A stretch of 64,000 nt of DNA, taken from Excoecaria cochinchinensis. Taxonomy: Eukaryota > Streptophyta > Magnoliopsida > Malpighiales > Euphorbiaceae. The notes under the pieces are model-generated. The model saw only the letters and a program-made list of their open reading frames with translations, was not told where the DNA came from and searched no databases. The position numbers were made by a program, and so were the translations under genes. Shown here piece by piece: positions 57,238 through 64,000 of the stretch (within the stretch, counting starts at the first letter, position 1; each line of letters begins with the position of its first letter). The stretch covers positions 19,710,001-19,774,000 of the forward strand of contig CANTUQ010000055.1 of NCBI GenBank assembly GCA_947683425.1. The letters are read 5' to 3'.

Positions 57238-59211
57238 TGATATGAGCCTAAATAGCTCATATTTAGTTGATGTTTTGTGATAAAATTTATGTTTATTTAT
57301 GGTCAATTATGTTAGAATTAGGTATGTTTTATGTTTTCGTGTTACATTTTGTGTTTATAGGAGAAAAGGGAGAAAATGTGGAGAAAGGAGCTAAATTGAG
57401 CAAGGAAAAGATTGTTCTATCACGAGTGCGATAGGTGTCACGGGCACGACAGAAGGCACCTAATTTCAAGGAAGAGAAGAGAAGAATAAAGAGCAAAAGA
57501 GGAATGATGCGTACTGTCATGGGTGCGAAGGAGTCGCGAGTGCGATAAAACAAGGGAAAGACAAGGTAGTCAACCCAGCTGAAAAAAGACAAAGGAAGAG
57601 GAGTACATGTTCTGTCGCGAGCGCGATAGATGTCGTAAGTGCGATAGAGAGATCCGTTAGGGTAGTTATTTTGAAAAACCATGCGAAAAGTCAAGTCTTT
57701 TTGCCAAGGTTTGCAACAATTTTGAAGAGGCATATCAAGGGACATGATATAACAACCTGGATTACACCCTAGTAGGATTTTCGGTGTTTTAGTGAGTATA
57801 TGGGTATGTAATAGTAAAAGAGGACACATTGGATGAGTATTGGGGTATGAAGGATTTGTATGTAAGTTGGTTGAGTCAAGAATTTGCGCTGAGAGTGAGG
57901 GAGAAAGTTCTATCGCGAGCGCGACAGAACACTCTTGCAAAAATCTAACTTAAGCGGGATTTAAGTGGATTTTTTTTTGGGTTTTGGACAAGTGGCGACA
58001 TGCAAGGAGTTTGGAAGGGTGAGTGGGACACATGTCTTAAGGTAGACATGTGGCATTGGGAGGAAGAGCCATGTGGCCTATTGTATGCAATATAAGGTGG
58101 GTGAGTGGAAAATCTGTCCCCATTCTTACTTTGCATGCAATTTTCCCTCTTTCATCTTTGTGTTCCACGGTTTCCCTTTCCTCTTCTTCATCTTTTGGGT
58201 GGTTTTGATTGTATTTGGATTTCTGCATTGGATGGTTTGAAGAGGTTAGCAAAGGGTTAAAGTTAAGAGGTAAGTGTATTGGATAGAGTTTCTGCTTCTT
58301 CTACTCTTTTCTCTGTGGTTTGTTGTTTGAGATTTTGGGTTAAGAGATTGTGTTTTGATTGGATATTGCAAGAAGCTGAGGATAGAAGAAGGATTGAGAA
58401 GGGCAAGGACAAGGTCTGAAATTGGGGGTTTTCGGCTGCACTTCAAGAGGTAGGGATTATGTGCTCTTGAACTTGTGCATGTGTTTGATTCTTGAGTCAG
58501 TTGATACATGTTGTGATTGAGATGGAATTATTGAATTTCATGTGTTAAAAACTTATTTATGAACTATCTTAGACCCTTTTTAAATGCATGTTGTTGTAAG
58601 TATGCCTTGAATGGAATTAAATAGCATGTGTTTATGAATTTGGAATATGCATGTTCATGGCTTTAATTTGATATTCAAATATGTTAAGGAGTGATTTAGA
58701 GTTTTGTAATTGTATATAGTACTTTGTGTGATTAAGTTTAAAAGCATGTGTGAGAGTGTGATTGAATGAAAGGTAAGTTATGTGTGCAAGTATGTGTGTT
58801 ATGAAGTTGGTATTCTTATTTATGTTCTACCACGAGTGCGTCGCAAGCACAATAAAGGCCACTTAGACATTCTATTGCGAGAGTGACGAAGTTGCGAGTG
58901 CGACAGTTGCGAGACTTGCATTCTGTCGCGAGCGCGATAGTGTGTAGCTCTGCTTGCCTAGTTCTTTGAAGTATCTTTTATGATAGTCATTGCTTTGGTA
59001 TATGTTTGTACATGTTCAAGGTAGATTATACATGATATTAAAATGGATTGTACACTCGTTAGTTAAATTAGTTGTGCATGTATTAATAAGGAATGATGTG
59101 AATTGATCATTTGAATGGTTTTCAACCATATGACTTGCTGTGTTAAGCCTGATCGGTCAAGATAGTGGATAGATAAGCATGTTTATAAAGGGTTTTGCGT
59201 AGTTGCTTAGT

Positions 59212-59330
59212 AGACCATTATGGTCTTTTGTCTAGAGACTCTGGTCTCTTTTGTTACCTTCGGGTATTTGAATGTTTTAAGACTTACGTCTTTAGTGTTT
59301 TAGATACTGAGTTTACCGATATCTTCAGTA
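59212..59330 (+). repeat. Hairpin cluster in the solo LTR
   Basis: AGACCA-TTA-TGGTCT (59212-59226), AGAGAC-TCTG-GTCTCT (59234-59249), TACC-TTCG-GGTA (59255-59266), AAGAC-TTAC-GTCTT (59279-59292) and TACTGA...TCAGTA (59305-59330). The third has a UUCG loop. Confidence 0.8.
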
Positions 59331-59634
59331 CCCTTATTCACAGTTTATCAGAGTTTAGGCTTTCCGTTTAGTTCTGTTATGCTTAAGCTGATTGTTTGAG
59401 CATTTCTTGCTAATGCGTTTGGCTCAGATATGTTTGTCAAGTGGACATGAAAATGTTAAGCTTGAGATATGTGACCTATAAGTAAGAATGTTATAGTGCA
59501 TTGAGTATGCCATGTTTCATAAGCGTTAAATTGTAGAGGTTATATTTTTGTATTGATATTGCGATTACATCTTGATTTGATGTTTATATATTGTTATGCT
59601 TGCTTGAGTAGTACTGTGTTTTGGTTCATCCCCA

Positions 59635-59660
59635 CTAAGCATTAGCGCTTAGCACGGATG
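59635..59660 (+). repeat. Double hairpin in the solo LTR
   Basis: CTAAGC (59635-59640) with GCTTAG (59647-59652), and CACGGA with TCCGTG immediately after. The second stem is changed symmetrically relative to CACGG/CCGTG in the Tekay LTRs. Confidence 0.78.
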
Positions 59661-60893
59661 TTTACTTCCGTGTAGGTTTGCAGGGTTTGTTCAGTTTTGG
59701 AGTCGCACATCTGCTGGCCATTAGGAGTTGAGGTCTTCTTTTTGTAATAGTATAGGGAGATTTTTGTATAGCTATGCTTTTGTCCTGTACACTTTTGTAT
59801 CCGTATAGAAAGGCATGTTTTTTATAGTTATAATATAAAGATTTTGTTCATATAATGTTATAAGTTCAGCAATGTAAGTAAATGTTTCGGATCCGATTTG
59901 TTCTTATATTGCTTCCGCTTTCGCTTAGATTATTTTGCATGAGTTCTTGTATCTGCGTGTGTTTTGTCTTGCTTGGGTGCATATAGCGCTCCGGTATCCT
60001 TCCAACGGGGACTTTGGAATATTATATATATTAAATTCAGTTGTAAATGAAATATATGATGGAAGTTTAACAAAAGTATTTTTTCTGTAAGTTTTAGAAA
60101 AATAATTTTTAGTAGTTAAAGTTTTTAAGTTAGTTTTTATCTTTTAAAGAAGAAGACACAAAGAGAAGAAGACTTCCTTTAAGAGTTTGGGAAAGGGTTG
60201 AGAGATTTATTTCTACTTTCTCTTTTTTTTTTTTATTTCTTTCTTCTCTGTAATTAAATGAATTATATTTAGGAAACTTGAATGATATTAGTGTTATTTT
60301 CTATTTCCATCAATGTTAATAGTCTTTTAATGCAGAATTGTCTATTGGTATTATTGCATGATCATTATAAGTTAAAGGAGAGTTGAGAGATTCACTTTAC
60401 CTTACAACTAATAGAATTTCATTATCAAAGCATTGCTTGAGAGATCAGTATGTTAAGATAATTGCTATAAATTGGTAACTAATCTTATAATATGAAATTA
60501 GAATTAATTAGTTCATCAATGAGAATTGAGGATTAGCATTGTAATTGCATGTTTTAGGCACTCTAGTTCATGTTGAGAGAGTGGATTAGAACATTATTCC
60601 AATTTGGCTTGCTTATATGATTATATTTATATTTTGAAGATGGAATCAAGTTTCATAATCATTATTTCTTCATCATCTAAATTGTCTTCTTTGATCATCA
60701 TTAATTAGGTTTCATTAACTTGCATTCCACTAGTAGTATAGAATTAATCATCAAATTATTGAACATTGTAAACAAGATAAAATCAAGTAGTAATAGTGAG
60801 TAATTCTCAACATACGCTCCTCATAGTAACGATATCTAAAATACTATAATCGGTAAACCGTGTGCTTGTGGATTTAGGACACATCAATTTTTT

Positions 60894-60910
60894 TGCACCG
60901 TTGCTAGGGA
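60894..60910 (+). other. Decayed Athila primer-binding site
   Basis: TGCACCGTTGCTAGGGA resembles the tRNA-Asp-type Athila site TGGCGCCGTTGCCGGGGA with a deletion and C-to-T/G-to-A changes. It follows the LTR end after a T run. Confidence 0.7.
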
Positions 60911-61025
60911 ACGTTATGTTTTATATTATTGCCATTATAAATCTTGATTTATGATTTTGGATTACAGTTTTTAATTTATTTTATTTTGTTTTTTTTTGTT
61001 TTACAGGATTGGATTGTTCGAGTTT

Positions 61026-62142
61026 ATGCCTAATACAAGGAGTTCTCAAGAAGAACTTGAATAATTGAATCTGGAGATAGAAAGATTTTTGTTTAGTAAC
61101 TGTAAATCCAATAAAAAGAAAAATAAAAATAGGAGACCAATTATGGCTGACGACGAGAATCCACCTATATTGTGGATTTTGCTACGCCAGCATTGAGCAA
61201 GGCTCAACAAGGAGTGGTAAGACCAACGGTAAATGCAAAACTATTTGAAATTAAACCATCTCTTTTACAAATGATTCAAATAGTATTCAATTCTATGGTT
61301 TGGCAAATGAGAATCCAAATGCTCATTTGGCAAATTTCTTAGAAATTTGTAATACCTTTAAAATCAATGGAGTTTCGGTGGATGCAATCAAGCTTAGGCT
61401 ATTTCCTTTTACATTGAAGGACAAAGAAAAAGCTTGGTTGAATTCACTTGCTAGAGGATCCATTACTAATTGGGACCAATTGGCTCAAGCTTTTTTATCT
61501 AAGTATTTTCCTCTAGCCAAAAGTGCAAAGATTATTAAGGATATCACTACCTTTGTGCAAAATGATAATGAATCTTTATATGAGGCATGGGAAAGATTTA
61601 AGGAATTACAAAGAAGTTATCCCCATCACAATCTTCCAAGGGAGTTGCTCATACAAACATTTTATAATGGAGTCAATCCTACCACAAGAGGAACAATTGA
61701 TGCAGCTGCGAGAGGTTCTCTTATAAGAAAGACAACAAATGCTGCATTTGATTTGCTTGAGGAGATGTCAATAAACAATTGCATGTGGCAAACTGAAAGT
61801 GCCAAGGTATCAAATTCTTCCCCTATTAAAGGTTCACATTCCATTAACTCCATCATTGCTTTGCAAGCGCAAGTTACAGCTTTGACCCACAAGATAGACA
61901 ACTTGAACATGGGAGGAACTTCATCAAATGCATATACAATTTGTGGACAACAAGGTCATGTAAGTGAAGGTTGTAATTTGAGTATGAGAAGTATGGAGGA
62001 GCAAGTGACTTTTATTCAAGGACAAGGGCATGGAAATCCCTATTCTAATACTTATAACCCTGGATGGAGGAACCATCCAAATTTCTCATGGGGGAATATC
62101 AATAATCAAAATAGAGGATGTGTAGGATTTCAACCACCATAA
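61026..62142 (+). pseudogene. gag: Athila gag (broken)
   Basis: Starts MPNTRSSQEELE at 61026, then a TAA at 61062. MADDENPP at 61143 is followed by a frameshift near 61170 (TPALSKAQQGVV) and another near 61290. From about 61291 it is open to 62142 (280 residues): NAHLANFLEICNTFKINGV, FYNGVNPTTRGTIDAAARGS, LLEEMSINNCMWQTE, then a degraded zinc knuckle (ICGQQGHVSEGC, first Cys lost) and NTYNPGWRNHPNFSW. These are hallmarks of Athila Gag. It stops with TAA just before the Tat LTR. Confidence 0.88.
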
Positions 62143-62236
62143 GATATATTTTGAGCTTTGGAGGTTAAAATTGATAGATTCTTTGAGGGAATAAATTTGA
62201 AGTTTAACTCATAAGAGGAGAATCATAAGAGGCTAG

Positions 62237-64000
62237 TGTAGACACCGGGTCTAGAGGCAGTCCAGGTCAGAGTTACCCGATGAAGAGATCCATGTTGGTT
62301 TCCGGATAAATGGATGGAATTCGGAGGTTTTCATCTTTCGGTTTCACAAGGATTAAAATCTTTTTCGCTATAGCGTGAGGTTTTGAAAGAGTTTGGGAAA
62401 TTTTGGTTAAAAAAGGAATTTTTGCTCCACAGACGGGATGGCCGTCTGAAGTAGGGATGCCCGTCCCTACTTGGGGTGATCCCCGTCTCTATGCATAGTA
62501 GGGACGACCCTTCTATAGCTAGGGACGGACACGTGTCTGAATAGGGATGCCCGTCCCTAGTCTCGCGATACGGCCCGTCTGTAGCTATGGACGGACACGT
62601 GTCTGAGTAGGGACGCCCGTCCCTAGTCCCGCATTACGGCCCGTCTGTAGCCGAATTTCCACGCATGCCCTTAGTAGAGACGCCCGTCGGTAGTTGCAGG
62701 GATTCCCGTCGGTAGTGGATATGATCAGTTATCACCAAATTTTATAAAATTTAATCTCTTATCCTTCAAATGTGGGTTAAGATTTGGTTAAAGTTTGAAT
62801 TTTAAAGACTCCTTTTAAAATTCAAACTCAAAACTGATGCTTATCTAATTTTATCTCCAAAATTCTATAAATTGGGAGGTAAAATTCATTTTTAGGGGTT
62901 AGAAAATTTGACAAATTTTTGGTGGAAAAATTAAACACTTTTTGAGAGACTGGAATTTTTTTTGTGAGCAATTTATAAAAGATTTATAAAATCTCTACTT
63001 ATTTTATTTGTTAAAAATTCTTCCAATTAATTGATTTACTCAAATTCTTCTTGTGAATTAAGCCAACTGAGGTAATGAAATTCATTCGTTTCCATCAATA
63101 CAGCTAATTCAAACACTCGATCGTTATTAAATTTTCCAGAACAGAAAATACAAATTTTCTTATTTTTGATCCGTTTTATTTGATCCTTGTGGAGCGTGCG
63201 GGGACTTAAACCATTCGATATTCACCCTAAAAGATAAAATCCGAGGGTAAACATTCTGGATTAGCATTTGTATGATTTTAATTGACTTATATTAATTGTT
63301 TTCATTTGTTACTTTTTTATCTTTTAACTTATTTCTCTTAAAGTTTCCTATATTTTTCTTTTCTTTACTTTATTCACCAATTTTGGCACTGACATGTTTT
63401 TTTTCTATGAGTTATTTTCTGACAATTTGGAGTTGAAGTTGTAAATGATGAGGGTCGAGCCGATCTAAGGATTTCCATACGGGTTCTTTCTTCACTCTTG
63501 CTTTTTATTCATGTTATTATTAAGATTATTTCAATGTAGTTAAAGTAAAAAGGGGCCAAAACACTTTATAGTAATTAATTTAGAATTTTTCATAAAGAAA
63601 AATGGGACCAATGTCTCAATTTTCTCCATCCAAAATAAAACCATCACATCAAAAAATGTTTTATAATAAATATGCATGGCAGGACCAATGTCCTTACTCC
63701 AAATGAATATCCCGATTTTTTGTATGATTTATATATATTTTTTTAATGGGGGTTGTATTTCGCCCCTAGTTTTATTGTAATTTATTCTGAGAATGTTTTG
63801 TTTTAATAATGTTTTACTTATCGCTTTTGATGTGAACGATTGCGCTTTAATTAAATGCATCATGTGGAAAGTTGGTGAAACAATGAATTCAAAACTTAAT
63901 TATAATATTGATCAAGGTATAAATAAATGAGAACTCCCGAACTCACTCTGGTCTTTGGGGCTCAATGAGGCGAGAGGTCCAGGACTTCCAAGACAGCTCT
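62237..64000 (+). mobile_element. Tat-type LTR, plus orientation, running off the window
   Basis: Starts TGTAGACACCGGG within the Athila internal region. TATA box TATAAAT at 62866-62872, upstream repeats at 62440-62720. Distal phrases mirror the minus-strand Tat LTRs: 'ctgagggtaaatattccgg' equivalent near 63240-63262, 'ggaccaatgtccttac' near 63685, and 'ctctggtctttggggctcaa' near 63950. Since its start is flush with the host element, this is a 5' LTR or a solo LTR of a distinct Tat subfamily. Confidence 0.78.
62516..62647 (+). repeat. Two 66-bp tandem units upstream of the Tat LTR TATA box
   Basis: Units 62516-62581 and 62582-62647 share GGACGGACACGTGTCTGA and CCCGTCCCTAGTC and differ at about six positions. 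Each holds several GGGACG/CGTCCC palindromes. The placement before the TATA box matches the U3 repeats at 25038-25221. Confidence 0.85.

Larger units (their letters stand above)
57748..60026 (+). mobile_element. Chromovirus-type LTR (solo) inside the Athila LTR
   Basis: About 2.28 kb, from TATAACAACC to AATATTATA, probably decayed TGTAAC...GTTACA. A TATAAGG box lies near 58090, a splice-donor-like AGGTAAGTGT near 58270, GCGAGCGCGATAG palindromes near 57910 and 58830-58940, a near-palindrome ATAAGCATGTTTAT (59173-59186), hairpins 59212-59330 and a double hairpin 59635-59660. End phrase GCTCCGGTATCC matches the LTR at 21904. Internal sequence is absent, so it is a solo LTR. No clear target duplication. 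Confidence 0.72.
57238..60886 (+). repeat. 5' LTR of the Athila element (interrupted)
   Basis: Without the insert the LTR is about 1.37 kb. The start has an 8-bp hairpin (57240-57247 with 57255-57262, stems ATATGAGC/GCTCATAT). A GC-rich block at 57410-57650 holds several GCGAGCGCGATAG-type palindromes. The end CATCA precedes the primer site. The pyrimidine-rich 'tttctttcttctctgtaatt' near 60235-60255 is typical of the distal Athila LTR. Confidence 0.75.
57238..62236 (+). mobile_element. Athila-type retrotransposon, 5' part
   Basis: 5' LTR from TGATATGAGCC (57238) to ACACATCA (60886), with an inserted foreign LTR at 57748-60026. A primer-site relic (60894-60910) and a gag pseudogene (61026-62142) follow. 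At 62237 it is cut by a Tat-type LTR. Pol and 3' LTR are outside the window. The element interrupts Tat element 3 in opposite orientation. Confidence 0.85.

Noticed and set aside
57329..58509. Minus-strand open frames of 63-203 codons
   Set aside because: They lie in LTR sequence antisense to two elements, cross an insertion border and show no domain.
57748..60026. Non-canonical TA...TA LTR termini
   Set aside because: Comparison with TGTAAC...GTTACA of sister LTRs explains both ends by single transitions, so decay is simpler than a non-canonical family.

Overview
This window is plant nuclear DNA made almost entirely of nested LTR retrotransposons. I found no convincing host protein gene, rRNA gene or functional tRNA gene. 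The lineages present are plant Ty3/gypsy types: chromoviruses of the Tekay/Del kind (gag-pol with a C-terminal chromodomain, initiator tRNA-Met primer site, LTRs of about 2.2-2.5 kb), Tat-clade elements (second archaeal-type RNase H, G-patch after the protease, extra ORFs downstream of pol, tandem repeats near the 3' LTR) and Athila (characteristic gag, tRNA-Asp-type primer site). A tRNA-derived SINE cluster is also present. A seed plant, probably a dicot with a large repeat-rich genome, fits best; I cannot name the species.

Layout. 1-664 is unassigned AT-rich DNA. 665-2085 and about 2086-4123 are old minus-strand LTR relics, one chromovirus-like and one Tat-like with a large AAT microsatellite. 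4124-21903 is an old, broken minus-strand Tekay element. A SINE cluster (20108-20703) landed in its gag, and then a young, apparently intact plus-strand Tekay element (10411-20101) landed at the edge of the SINEs. 21904-23339 is a truncated minus-strand LTR of a related family. 23340-39199 is Tat element 1 (minus strand) with all pol domains but many lesions. 39200-53172 is Tat element 2 (minus strand), which has lost RT, both RNases H and integrase in one 3.2 kb deletion but keeps gag, protease and both extra genes. 53173-57237 is the pol part of a third, older Tat element. It is cut by a plus-strand Athila element (57238-62236), whose 5' LTR holds a chromovirus-type LTR (57748-60026). A plus-strand Tat-type LTR starts at 62237 and runs off the window.

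The most unusual content is regulatory and structural. (i) Tat elements 1 and 2 each carry a divergent pair of extra genes downstream of pol. One is sense (globular domain, proline/glutamine linker, coiled coil) and the other antisense (plant-mobile-domain-like, with a predicted 154-nt intron). They are separated by a short intergenic region with two opposed TATA boxes and GC-rich palindromic repeats of the same type as those in the element's own LTR promoter. (ii) The chromovirus-type LTRs carry a cluster of short perfect hairpins whose stem sequences change while pairing is kept, beside a 14-nt palindrome and a second hairpin with compensatory changes. (iii) Tat LTRs carry a 12-nt copy of the primer-binding-site core about 120 nt inside the LTR. 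All family assignments rest on motif recognition by eye; no database was searched.
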